This document shows, in pieces, positions 8,927 to 17,712 of a stretch of DNA of 64,000 nt. Both the position numbers and the translations under genes were made by a program. Within the stretch, counting starts at the first letter, position 1. Each line of letters starts with the position of its first letter. A model generated the notes under the pieces. The model was not told the origin of the DNA. It worked only from the letters and a program-made list of their open reading frames with translations, and ran no database searches. The stretch comes from Acidobacteriota bacterium. Lineage in GTDB: Bacteria > Acidobacteriota > Thermoanaerobaculia > Gp7-AA8. The DNA is taken from positions 1 to 64,000 of the forward strand of contig JAJPHC010000001.1 in assembly GCA_021325515.1 (NCBI GenBank). Reading direction: 5' to 3'.

Positions 8927-9854
8927 TGGAACGGAGAAATTCTACGGTTCGGATTACAGCCTCCCGGATCGACAGGTTCGGCCGCCAGCCAAGAGAACGG
9001 ATTCTGCGGGTGTCGAGATAAATAAAAGGATTGTCGCCGACCCATCCCCGGGTTCCTCCGGAATAGACCAGTCTGGGGGTTACTCCAAGAGCCGCCGTAA
9101 TCCATGCGATTGATTGATTGACTTCGCAGTATTCGTCAGTTCCGAGGTTGAAAATGGAGAGCCGGGCCTCTGAACGGTCGATGGCAAGCAAGACAGCGTC
9201 TATGCAGTCATGAATGTAGAGATAGGACTTTCGCTGGTGCCCATCGCCGAGGACATTCAACTGTGACGGATCCCGTTTGAGACTTCGGCAGAAATCGAAT
9301 ACATGTCCGTGTGTGTAACGTTCGCCGAGAATGGAGACGAATCGGAAAATGAAGGATTGAAAACCAAAACCCTCGCTGTAAGCCTGAATCAAAGACTCGC
9401 CTGCCAGCTTGGACGCCGCATAAAACGATGTCTGTACAGGGAATGGCGCGTCCTCGGGTGTCGGAATGATCGTTGCTTCGCCGTACACGGATCCGGTTGA
9501 CGCGAAAGCGATCTTTCTGATGCCTGTCCAGCGCATTGCCTCGAGGACATTGAACGTGGCGATGGTGTTCTGCTCGAGATCGCGGCGAGGATCGAGCGTT
9601 CCAAACCGCACATCTGCGTTCGCGGCAAAATGAAATACGAAATCGCAACCTCGCATTGCATTGGTCAGATGTGCTGAGTCGAGCACGTCGGCTGCAATAA
9701 CCTTTAACCCGCCATGGGCCCTGGCCGCAGCGAGGAAATCTTCGCGCCCAGTCGAGAAATTGTCATAGACGATGACTTCGTGTCCTGCCGCAAGCAACCG
9801 GTCTGTGAGATTGCTGCCGATGAAGCCCGCCCCTCCAGTGACAAATGCGCGCAA
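8895..9854 (-). CDS. NAD-dependent epimerase/dehydratase (extended SDR)
   Basis: 319 residues. The frame is open further upstream, but the fold begins at a TTG codon (9854) preceded by AGGAG, giving MRAFVTGGAGFIGSN. GGAGFIG binds NAD; Ser119/Thr120, Tyr145 and Lys149 (YAASK) form the active site. It acts on a nucleotide sugar as a 4-epimerase or 4,6-dehydratase. It shares layout and motifs (PTPED, LGDG) with the epimerase at 22140-23099, so the two are paralogs. It is the first gene of the leftward operon, behind a good promoter at 9901-9929. Confidence 0.88.
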   Translation of the reverse strand: MRAFVTGGAGFIGSNLTDRLLAAGHEVIVYDNFSTGREDFLAAARAHGGLKVIAADVLDSAHLTNAMRGCDFVFHFAANADVRFGTLDPRRDLEQNTIATFNVLEAMRWTGIRKIAFASTGSVYGEATIIPTPEDAPFPVQTSFYAASKLAGESLIQAYSEGFGFQSFIFRFVSILGERYTHGHVFDFCRSLKRDPSQLNVLGDGHQRKSYLYIHDCIDAVLLAIDRSEARLSIFNLGTDEYCEVNQSIAWITAALGVTPRLVYSGGTRGWVGDNPFIYLDTRRIRSLGWRPNLSIREAVIRTVEFLRSNEGLLDRARP

Positions 9855-9900
9855 GAACCGCTCCTGAGCCAGTCGAAAAGTGCCGGTAGCCGGAAGCAAC

Positions 9901-9929
9901 AGTATACGTTCGGCAGGATCATCTGTGGA
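9901..9929 (-). promoter_or_regulatory. Sigma70-type promoter of the leftward sugar operon
   Basis: On the minus strand, TATACT (plus-strand 9901-9906) is a near-consensus -10. It is preceded after exactly 17 nt by TCCACA (9924-9929), which matches four of six -35 positions. Expected transcription start is near 9894, giving a ~40-nt leader with AGGAG before the TTG start at 9854. On the other strand TAGAAT (9939-9944) is a good -10 for the divergent membrane-protein gene, but its -35 is poor. Confidence 0.6.
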
Positions 9930-9994
9930 GCCGAAGTGTAGAATGACTCTCCCGCGATGGTGACTCTTCCGGCGTACCCGACCGAGGTCTCGGC

Positions 9995-11974
9995 TTGATC
10001 CTCCTGGTGGCCATCGCCTTTTCCATCTTTGGACTTCTTCTTGTGGATCTCTGGTGGCCGGGCGATGCTGCACCCGCGCCCATGGAGAAGCTGTGTTATG
10101 CCCTCACCCTTGGCTCAGCCCTTTGGCTGGCATCATGCTGGTTGCTTGCTCTTGCTGGCTGCTTCACGCGTTCAGGCATCATCGTTCGGTCAAGCATACT
10201 GCTGGTGAGCATTGGAATCCTCCTGTCCCGGCGCCTGGCAGCAGTTTCGTGGGACCTCCGGCGGATTCTGGCGGTGCAGGGGGATCGAGCCGCGCTGATC
10301 GCAATCGCGCCGCTCTGTTTATGGCTCGCATTCATCGTCTGGCGCGGAGCCATTATCCCGCCGGTGAGCCATGACGCGCTTGCTTACCATCTTCCGAAAG
10401 CCACGATCCTGGCCCGTGACGGTGCGTATCACTATCTTCCGTACTTGCATTGGTCGATACGTACCTTGCCGATGAATTACGAGCTTCTCCTTGCGGAGTC
10501 GATCGTGTGGCAAGGTTCGGATGCATATAGTGTCTGGCTGAGCGCCTTTTTCTACGTGTACGTGATGATCGCGACAGGTGCTCTGGTGGAGCGCTGGTGG
10601 GGACGCAACAACACCGCAATTGTAGCCACGATGATGTGTGTGGCGGCCTGTCCCGTGGCGTTGCTCCATAGTGGTGCGCACAAAAGCGATCTCATGTTCG
10701 CCGCATTTCTTGTAGCGGCGGTCGTGGCGACGGGCCGATTTCTGACTCAGCGCGATTCGCGAGGATTGATACTCGTCATTCTGGCCATGGCTGCGGCTGG
10801 GGGCGTGAAGCCGCATGCCGGGTTTCTGCTGCTCGCTGTTGCGCCAGTACTGCTTTTTGTATGTTACGACGAGTTGCGTAAGCGTACGATGACGTGGCGA
10901 TTTCTCGCCGCCGGTGCAGTTCTGGCTGTCTTCGCGTTTGTGCTTCTTGGCGGTGCGGTCTATATCAGCAACGTAATGCACGAGCACTCGCTGCTGAACC
11001 CGCGATCTGATGACGGGACGCGTGAGCTGGTGATCGCACCATATGGCGATTACCGGGGTCTGTGGCAGGGTCCCTATGTTCTCCTGGCAGCGCCGTTCGC
11101 CACGGATCCGATGTCACTCAGTGTGCCGTGGGAGCGGCGGCCCTGGTTCTGGCAGCGGTATGAGGTCTTTTTTTCACATATGGGAGCGCACTTCACGTTC
11201 GCCGCATTGATCGCGCCGTTCGCAGCGTTGTGTTTGCGCAACGTTAACAGAGGGGCGGCGTCACAGGAGCGCGTTCTCCTGACGCTCGTGGTCGTCGCGG
11301 CATTTCTCTTTTCACTGCCAGTGGGGTTCAAGCCGCACGGCATGTATCAGATCTCCCTGCCGCGATACGTCTATTTTGTCGCTCCCGTCGTTTTCGCGTG
11401 GGGGATTGCGCCGGTCATCGTGTCTATCGGCAATCGACGGACCAAGGCAGCCGGTCTTGCGCTTAGCGGCGTGATCGCGGTGTACTGCGGCTATGCGGCC
11501 GATTGTGCCGTGAATGATCGTTTTGCCCCTCTCTCGTTCGTCATGTGGGCGCGTGCACATCCCGGCACCAGAAGGGTGCCGTTTTCTCCATATCGTGCGG
11601 CGTGCATAGTTGATGAGCTCGCGGGTCCGAGGGATGCGATTGCTGTCGATGCTGACTATGGAACATGGATCCAGCCGGCATACGGCGCACGATTGGAGCG
11701 TCGCGTCGATTTCATTCCGCCGGGGAACGGTGTGCCGCAGCTGGCTCCGGATGTTCGTTGGGTGATCATTGATCGAGCGGCGGCCATCGCATGGTGGCAC
11801 CCCGAATTCAAGGATTTGAGCCAGTGGCCGGAGTATTTGAACCACGGACCGCTGCGCGAGCGGGACATGCGAGTGTTTACATTCCTCTCGCACGATCGCC
11901 GGTTCCGTCTGGTCAGTTTCAGGCGCGACCTGATGCAGGCCGTATTCGAGCGCGTCCGGATTGATCCGGGCTAG
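9995..11974 (+). CDS. Large polytopic membrane protein, GT-C-like (paralog 1)
   Basis: 659 residues from TTG 9995. That start aligns with the paralog at 13159-15132, and no in-frame ATG lies further upstream. About 11 helices are followed by a ~130-residue soluble C-terminal domain. The first large luminal loop contains PVSHDALAYHLPKA, whose Asp is placed like the catalytic acidic residue of GT-C enzymes that use polyprenyl-phosphate sugars. Both copies also share WRGxIIPP, LPxNYE and FKPHGMY. Function is inferred only: transfer of a lipid-linked sugar on the periplasmic side. It is separated from its paralog by a GT2 and a DUF2304 gene. Confidence 0.7.
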   Translation: MILLVAIAFSIFGLLLVDLWWPGDAAPAPMEKLCYALTLGSALWLASCWLLALAGCFTRSGIIVRSSILLVSIGILLSRRLAAVSWDLRRILAVQGDRAALIAIAPLCLWLAFIVWRGAIIPPVSHDALAYHLPKATILARDGAYHYLPYLHWSIRTLPMNYELLLAESIVWQGSDAYSVWLSAFFYVYVMIATGALVERWWGRNNTAIVATMMCVAACPVALLHSGAHKSDLMFAAFLVAAVVATGRFLTQRDSRGLILVILAMAAAGGVKPHAGFLLLAVAPVLLFVCYDELRKRTMTWRFLAAGAVLAVFAFVLLGGAVYISNVMHEHSLLNPRSDDGTRELVIAPYGDYRGLWQGPYVLLAAPFATDPMSLSVPWERRPWFWQRYEVFFSHMGAHFTFAALIAPFAALCLRNVNRGAASQERVLLTLVVVAAFLFSLPVGFKPHGMYQISLPRYVYFVAPVVFAWGIAPVIVSIGNRRTKAAGLALSGVIAVYCGYAADCAVNDRFAPLSFVMWARAHPGTRRVPFSPYRAACIVDELAGPRDAIAVDADYGTWIQPAYGARLERRVDFIPPGNGVPQLAPDVRWVIIDRAAAIAWWHPEFKDLSQWPEYLNHGPLRERDMRVFTFLSHDRRFRLVSFRRDLMQAVFERVRIDPG

Positions 11975-11984
11975 AATCAATGGC

Positions 11985-12662
11985 GTGAGAGGCCCGGTTT
12001 TCATTGTCATCCCTGCCTACAACGAAGAGGCCGTGATTCGCGGGGTCGTCTCGGAATTGGTCGCTTTGTTCGAACACGTCGTTGTCGTGGATGACGGCTC
12101 ATCAGATCGGACTGGTGACGAGGCTCGAGCGGCGGGTGCCACGGTAGTACGGCACATCATCAACCGAGGCCAGGGAGCGGCATTGCAGACGGGCATCGAG
12201 TTCGCGCTGCGTCGTGACGCTCAGGTCATCGTCACGTTCGACGCCGACGGCCAGCATGCCGCCTCGGATGTCGCAGCGCTCGTCGATGCGCTTGAAAAGC
12301 ATGCAGCGGACATCAGCATCGGCTCGCGATTTCTGACCGATTCTTCCGCGGTGCCGTTTGGGAGGCGAATGCTCCTGCGACTGGCGGTCATCTTCATGAG
12401 AATCACGGCCCGCGTGCCTTTGACCGATGTACACAATGGATTACGCGCCATTCGCCGGCAGGCAGCGGCGAAAATCTCGATTACGCTCGATGGAATGGCG
12501 CACGCCAGTGAGATCATCGATGAAATCCAGCGCAATAGCCTGCGAGTCGTCGAAGTTCCGGTCCATGTTCGTTACACCGAATACTCACTGCACAAGGGAC
12601 AATCGGGTGCAGCGGCGTTCAGGATTGCGTTCGAATATTTGTTCAAGAGGTGGTTCTTATGA
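11985..12662 (+). CDS. GT2 glycosyltransferase, polyprenyl-phosphate sugar synthase type
   Basis: 225 residues from GTG 11985 (an overlapping TTG at 11961 is possible). The sequence is of the dolichol-phosphate mannosyltransferase type: VIPAYNEE at the N-terminus, VDDGSSDRT nucleotide site, TFDADGQH metal site, and DVHNGLRAI later. Such enzymes load a sugar onto undecaprenyl phosphate at the cytosolic face. The next gene (DUF2304) overlaps by 4 nt. GT2/DUF2304 pairs recur in many genomes, DUF2304 probably acting as membrane partner. Two GT-C-like genes flank the pair. Confidence 0.88.
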   Translation: MRGPVFIVIPAYNEEAVIRGVVSELVALFEHVVVVDDGSSDRTGDEARAAGATVVRHIINRGQGAALQTGIEFALRRDAQVIVTFDADGQHAASDVAALVDALEKHAADISIGSRFLTDSSAVPFGRRMLLRLAVIFMRITARVPLTDVHNGLRAIRRQAAAKISITLDGMAHASEIIDEIQRNSLRVVEVPVHVRYTEYSLHKGQSGAAAFRIAFEYLFKRWFL

Positions 12663-13012
12663 CAACGTTCCAGGTCGTGACGCTTCCTCTTCTCGTCGTC
12701 GCCGCCTTGCTGGCGGTGGTCGCCATGAGAAGGAGGGTCATCAACTCGCGAGCGGGACTGGTGTGGTCGTTCCTTTGGCTAGCGGCAGCGGTTTCTATAG
12801 CCTTTCCTGAAATTCCAGCGTGGGTCGCGCATTTTCTGGGGATTGGCCGAGGAGCAGACCTCGTTCTGTACCTTTCGATCCTTTTCATGTTTACGGTGTC
12901 TTTCATGCTCTTCGTTCGTTATCGGCGTCTGTCCGACAACATCACCGCGATCGTGAGGCAGCTCGCCATTAGAGATGCCGAGGATGAGTTGCGACGCTCG
13001 AACAGAGTGTGA
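12659..13012 (+). CDS. DUF2304 family membrane protein
   Basis: 117 residues; ATG 12659 overlaps the GT2 stop (ATGA). Three transmembrane helices: residues ~3-22, ~33-50 and ~65-85, the last containing the LYLSILFMFTVSFMLFVRY signature, then a charged C-terminal helix (LSDNITAIVRQLAIRDAEDE). This matches DUF2304, which has no proven function but usually follows a dolichol-phosphate-mannose-synthase-like GT2. I infer it anchors or assists that enzyme. Confidence 0.85.
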   Translation: MTTFQVVTLPLLVVAALLAVVAMRRRVINSRAGLVWSFLWLAAAVSIAFPEIPAWVAHFLGIGRGADLVLYLSILFMFTVSFMLFVRYRRLSDNITAIVRQLAIRDAEDELRRSNRV

Positions 13013-13158
13013 GAATGGCCGCCGATTGCATTCGCCTCGCTCTGGCACGTTTCCCTGGTGCCATCTGATACCGCCCCGATGTGAAGGGCCGCCTACAAGC
13101 CGGCTGGCAGTAACGCACTGGGACTTTTGGAGCGGTCATAATCGCGACTTCATCTGCT

Positions 13159-15132
13159 ATGCTCCGGATGATGGTCCTGCTCATTTCGGCGGCCGTGTTT
13201 GTAGCGACCGGATACGGGATTGTACGGCGTTGCTCGAGTTTCATTAGGAACTCGGGGCCATTCGAGCGGCTCGCCGCGGCGTTCACGCTCGGTATCGCCG
13301 TCTGGCTGTCGTCGACATGGTCTCTCGCGCTGACGCACTTGCTGACGCCTGGGTTTCTCTTTGCACGCACTGTCCTTGCAGCGTGCGTGGCCGTTGCCTT
13401 GAATCTTAGGCGGCCGGCGTCTGCAGCCGCCAATACGGGCTGGCGTCAAGCCGTATTATGGGGTCCTCTGGTCCCGCCTGGGCTCTGGTTGCTTTTCTTA
13501 CTCTGGCGCGGCTCGGTCATTCCGCCGCTCAGCCATGACGCTCTTTCCTATCATCTGCCCAAGGCCGTTCTTTGGCTTCGTTCATCCGGCTACCGCTACC
13601 TCGAGGAACTGGAGCCGATCATCCGGCAGCTGCCCGCGAATTACGAAATGATGCTGGCGGATGCGATTGCACTGGACGGCGACCGGCACGTTGAATGGCT
13701 GTCGGCCTTCCACGCGATAGCCATGGTCGTCATGTCGGCGGCACTCGCGGAGCGCTGGTGGGGAAAGAATCGCGCAGGTGCCACCAGCATCATTCTCCTG
13801 ACGATGGCAGCTCCGATCGTGCTTTTGCAAGCTGGCGCGATCAAGAACGATCTCCTGACGGCAGTTTGTATGATCGCTGTTCTGCTCTGGAGCGGACGAT
13901 GGTGGCGCGATGGAGATGACCTCGCGCTGCTGCTGCTCATTGTCGCAGCGATTGCCGGTGTCGGCACGAAACCTCAGGCTGCAATGTCGGCGGCAGCAGT
14001 CGCTCCCTTCGTTTTGTATAGAGGCTGGCAGGAATGGCATTGCGGCCGGCTCGGATACCGTCGTCTCGCCGGAATTGCTGTGTTTACGGTTTTTTCGTTT
14101 GTGGCTCTAGGCGGAGCTGTGTACATAAGCAACGCGATTCATCGTAGTGCGCCTATCGGCGTGTCGCTGGGCGCAGACCCGCCCAAGACCGGCTCTCCCG
14201 CAATCATGTACGGTGATTGGCGCAATCTGTGGGAAGGGCCCTGGGTCCTATTGACGGCGCCGCTTTCCCCATGGAGTGACGCGCTCTGGGTCCCCGGATA
14301 CGCTGAGCCATGGTACTGGCGCCGTTACGAGATCTATTTTTCTCACCTGGGGATCATGTTCACAATAGCGGCGCTCAGTCTTCCGGTGGCGATCCGCAAG
14401 TACTGGCGGCGTGGGAAAGGACGAGGCAGCGAACGCCGCGCCGTTTCGATCGCGGCGCTGATCATTTGTGCCGGCATGCTCCCCGTCGTGTTCAAGCCAC
14501 ATGGGATGTATGACATTTCCTTGCCGAGATACATGCTCTTTGCGTTGCCTCTCGTGTTTTCGTGGACTGCTATTCCGCTCCTGCGAATAGCTCGGCGAAA
14601 TCGGCGAGTCGCGACGCTGATTGTGCGGGCCCTCGCCTTCTTCTTTTTTGTCCAGGCCTGCGAATATGTTCTTCTCGACAGGTTCGCTCCCCTTGATTAT
14701 GTGATTTGGGCTTTCAGACATCCGGGAACAAGGTTGATCCCATTCGATTCAAGCAGAGCGGAAAGTGTCGTGGACGAAATGGCCGGCCCTCATGACAAGG
14801 TCGCGCTGGACATCGCGGTGACTTCATGGATTTACCCCGTGTTTGGCCGTGACCTGACAAGACCAGTGGAGCTGATTCCTGCTGGAGAGGGTCCGCCGGT
14901 GATCTCCGAAGATGCGAAATGGGTCGCGATCGACCGCAGTTGGAATGTAGTGTGGGCCGTCCCCGGCTTCTCTGATCTCAGCAAATGGTCAATGTATCTT
15001 GGGCAGGGACATCCAACTGCTGATGATTTGCGCGTGTTTCGGTTCCTCTCGCGGGACAGAAACTTTCAGCTTGTGTCCTATGACGCCAAGAGAAACCAGG
15101 CGGTTTTCAAACGCGTGCGAAGTGCACGATAG
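13159..15132 (+). CDS. Large polytopic membrane protein, GT-C-like (paralog 2)
   Basis: 657 residues from ATG 13159, nearly the same length as paralog 1 (9995-11974) and colinear with it along the whole chain. Shared blocks include WRGSVIPPLSHDALSYHLPKA, LPANYEMMLADAI, AERWWGK, GGAVYISNAIH, FKPHGMYDISLPRY and a soluble tail with WVAIDRSWNVVW...LSKW. The two arose by duplication. The conserved Asp in SHDALSYH is the best candidate for a catalytic residue. The 146-nt gap upstream holds a possible -10 (CATAAT, 13137-13142) without a clear -35. Confidence 0.7.
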   Translation: MLRMMVLLISAAVFVATGYGIVRRCSSFIRNSGPFERLAAAFTLGIAVWLSSTWSLALTHLLTPGFLFARTVLAACVAVALNLRRPASAAANTGWRQAVLWGPLVPPGLWLLFLLWRGSVIPPLSHDALSYHLPKAVLWLRSSGYRYLEELEPIIRQLPANYEMMLADAIALDGDRHVEWLSAFHAIAMVVMSAALAERWWGKNRAGATSIILLTMAAPIVLLQAGAIKNDLLTAVCMIAVLLWSGRWWRDGDDLALLLLIVAAIAGVGTKPQAAMSAAAVAPFVLYRGWQEWHCGRLGYRRLAGIAVFTVFSFVALGGAVYISNAIHRSAPIGVSLGADPPKTGSPAIMYGDWRNLWEGPWVLLTAPLSPWSDALWVPGYAEPWYWRRYEIYFSHLGIMFTIAALSLPVAIRKYWRRGKGRGSERRAVSIAALIICAGMLPVVFKPHGMYDISLPRYMLFALPLVFSWTAIPLLRIARRNRRVATLIVRALAFFFFVQACEYVLLDRFAPLDYVIWAFRHPGTRLIPFDSSRAESVVDEMAGPHDKVALDIAVTSWIYPVFGRDLTRPVELIPAGEGPPVISEDAKWVAIDRSWNVVWAVPGFSDLSKWSMYLGQGHPTADDLRVFRFLSRDRNFQLVSYDAKRNQAVFKRVRSAR

Positions 15133-15175
15133 CTGATCGCCGAGAGCATGGCGACGTACTCAAGACCGGATCAGG

Positions 15176-16966
15176 ATGAGCAGTAGAGGTCCAATGGGCA
15201 AGATTCCCGCGACGAAAGTGGCCGAGGTTGCGTTCTTCGGAACGATTGCAATCTGGCTTGCCGGACTGATTCTTGTGATCCGGCCCCTCTCGTGGGACGA
15301 AATTGAGAACTTCCGGGCAACTCGATGGGTTGGCCGCGGCCTCCTTCCGTACCGTGATTTTTGGGAGCATCACACGCCGCTCCTATGGTTGGTCGAAGGT
15401 CCGATTGCGCGGCTGCTCGCACCCGGTGCCGGCACGTGGGCTGTCGTGACGATGAGGGTCGTCCAGCTGCTTGTGTGGCTGATCACCTTCACGATGATTG
15501 CGAGGATCCTGAAGAGCGAGGGTGTGCAGACTCGAGCGGTCCATCTGGCCTTCCTCGCGTTGCTGTTATCGCGCTCGTTCACGTTCCTGGCCGTGGAGTT
15601 TCGTCCTGATCCGCTTGCCGAGGCATTTCTGATCGCGGGGCTGGCGCTCGTTTTTCTGAAGAAGCCACTGTCGGCGCGTCACTGGATTACGTTCGGAGCC
15701 CTGGTTTCCGCCGCCGTCCTGACCAACATGCGTTTGGTGCCGCTTGCCCTCGCTGCAGGCGCATTGATGCTGATTGCAAGAGTCGATGAGCGTAAATGGG
15801 GATTCAACTGGCAGGCGACGTGGATGCTCGTCGGCGTCGTGGCCATGGCCTCGGCGTTTGTCTTCTGGCTATGGGTGACTCGTTCTCTTCCTCATTTCCT
15901 CGACGCCGTATTCACCTACAACATCACGTCCAACAAGATGATGTTGACGGCTGTTCATGGGAACTTCTCCAGCATGGTCAGGGGGGTTCTGCTTGCGCCG
16001 GACATCGGCGCGTGGCTCCTGCTCCTGTGCGCAGTTTCAGGAGCGCTTGCAGCCTGGCGCCACTGGAGGGACGCCGGTCCGATTCAAATTCTCACGATCC
16101 TGTCGTTCGTCGAATTGATCTCGATCAGCCGGCTGGGTGCGAGTCATCCCTATCATCTGCAATGTCTTTTTCTCTTGATGACAGTTCCCGCGGCGAACGG
16201 ACTGTTGATCCGCTGGCGCAGGCCGGCAGTCTTCGCGCTGGTGGTGGCGTTTCTTCTGGATCTTTCAGTAACCGACACCGTTGGCGCAATGACGCAGCAG
16301 AACTCCCTCATGCTCGAGGTTGACCGCCGAACATCTCGATCTGACGTGGTTCTGGATGGCGTCGGCTATGCGCTCAATCGCACGCCCGCGTATCGCTACT
16401 GGTTCATGCCGCTCGGCGTCGTGCTCATGGCGAAGTTCAAGCTCCTGCCTCAATACGGCGCGCGTGAGCTGATCGCGAACCCGCCTGGCGCCATCATCTA
16501 CACCTCGCGTCTGGAATCGTGGTTCGACGACTTTCCCGACCTCCTGCCGGTCGTACGCCGTAACTATCTTCCGCGTCAGCGTGCGCTCTGGATTCCGGCG
16601 CTCAACGGAATCGTCAGCCCGCAGGCGCCTGCGCAGGAGTGGGTTGTTCTTACTGGCGGGATGTATCGTGCACACGCCGTCGAGCTGCTGGCAAAACACC
16701 CGTGGTTCCGTGATCCACTCGAATACGCGAAGAGAGTCGGGCCCGATTCGGAGCTGCTCACCGCGAGGCTTGAAGAGCTTCCGCATGTGGACGCCAGGCA
16801 GTGCCGCTGGACACTCAACGGAGCTCCCGTTTCGACAACGATGCGCCTTCGCAGGGGCGATCATGTTCGCGTCGAGATCTCTACTCCTGTTCCGGTCGGA
16901 ATCGTCATCGTCCCATCGGACGTAGACACGATTTTCGATTCCTCCGGGGAGCGCTTTCACATGTAA
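15176..16966 (+). CDS. GT39/GT83-like membrane glycosyltransferase
   Basis: 596 residues from ATG 15176. The first luminal loop reads LSWDEIENFRATRWV followed by YRDFWEHHTPLLW, the pattern of the ArnT/PMT superfamily in which the Asp-Glu pair is catalytic and sugars come from polyprenyl-phosphate donors. About 11 helices span to residue ~430, then a periplasmic soluble domain with PWFRDPLEYAKRVG. The acceptor (lipid A, glycan or protein) is unknown. It follows the paralogous membrane pair in the same direction with a 43-nt gap. Confidence 0.75.
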   Translation: MSSRGPMGKIPATKVAEVAFFGTIAIWLAGLILVIRPLSWDEIENFRATRWVGRGLLPYRDFWEHHTPLLWLVEGPIARLLAPGAGTWAVVTMRVVQLLVWLITFTMIARILKSEGVQTRAVHLAFLALLLSRSFTFLAVEFRPDPLAEAFLIAGLALVFLKKPLSARHWITFGALVSAAVLTNMRLVPLALAAGALMLIARVDERKWGFNWQATWMLVGVVAMASAFVFWLWVTRSLPHFLDAVFTYNITSNKMMLTAVHGNFSSMVRGVLLAPDIGAWLLLLCAVSGALAAWRHWRDAGPIQILTILSFVELISISRLGASHPYHLQCLFLLMTVPAANGLLIRWRRPAVFALVVAFLLDLSVTDTVGAMTQQNSLMLEVDRRTSRSDVVLDGVGYALNRTPAYRYWFMPLGVVLMAKFKLLPQYGARELIANPPGAIIYTSRLESWFDDFPDLLPVVRRNYLPRQRALWIPALNGIVSPQAPAQEWVVLTGGMYRAHAVELLAKHPWFRDPLEYAKRVGPDSELLTARLEELPHVDARQCRWTLNGAPVSTTMRLRRGDHVRVEISTPVPVGIVIVPSDVDTIFDSSGERFHM

Positions 16967-16998
16967 GGGTTTGCTACCATGCACAATCCTGAGCCTGT

Positions 16999-17712
16999 AT
17001 GACTACTCAAAAACTGAAGATCGATCTGTTTGCAGACGGCGCCGATGTGCGCGAAATGACCGCCGCTCGTGAGAGCGGACTCGTCAAGGGATTTACGACG
17101 AATCCGACGCTCATGCGGAAGTGCGGCATCGATGACTACGAGTCCTTTGCCCGCAGTGCTCTCGTCGCCGCGGGCGGCCTCCCGATTTCCTTTGAGGTCT
17201 TCGCGGACGAGCACGATGAGATGGAGCGGCAGGCGCGGCTCATCGCCGGATGGGGCGAAGCTGTTTACGTGAAGATTCCGATCACGAACACGCGCGGCGT
17301 GTCGTCGGTTCCGCTGATCGGGCGCCTCTCCGCCGCCGGTGTGAAGCTGAATATCACCGCGATTCTTACGGTCCAGCAGGTCCGCGAGGTCGTCGACGCG
17401 CTGGATCCCGGCGTCCCGGCCGTCATCTCCGTTTTCGCGGGAAGAATCGCCGATACGGGGCGCGATCCGATGCCGATCATGCGCGAGTGCGCGGCGATCG
17501 CGAAGGCTCGCCCGAAAGCCGAATTGCTCTGGGCCAGCCCGCGCGAGCTGCTGAACGTGCTGCAGGCCGAGGAGTGCGGGTGCCACATCATCACGGTGAC
17601 GCCTGACATTCTGAAGAAGACCGCCATGATCGGACGTTCGCTCGAAGAGCTGTCGCTCGACACGGTGAAGATGTTCTACAACGACGCGTCGGCGGCGGGC
17701 TACAAACTGTGA
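16999..17712 (+). CDS. Transaldolase family protein
   Basis: 237 residues, the size of the short (TalC/FSA-like) transaldolases. GFTTNPTLM (31-39), Schiff-base Lys92 in VYVKIPIT, LNITAILT and VFAGRIADTGRDP are all diagnostic. The reaction interconverts sedoheptulose 7-phosphate + glyceraldehyde 3-phosphate with erythrose 4-phosphate + fructose 6-phosphate. It is the first gene of a tightly coupled heptose operon, with the next gene overlapping by 4 nt. It probably supplies or tunes the sedoheptulose 7-phosphate pool that feeds GDP-heptose synthesis. Confidence 0.92.
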   Translation: MTTQKLKIDLFADGADVREMTAARESGLVKGFTTNPTLMRKCGIDDYESFARSALVAAGGLPISFEVFADEHDEMERQARLIAGWGEAVYVKIPITNTRGVSSVPLIGRLSAAGVKLNITAILTVQQVREVVDALDPGVPAVISVFAGRIADTGRDPMPIMRECAAIAKARPKAELLWASPRELLNVLQAEECGCHIITVTPDILKKTAMIGRSLEELSLDTVKMFYNDASAAGYKL

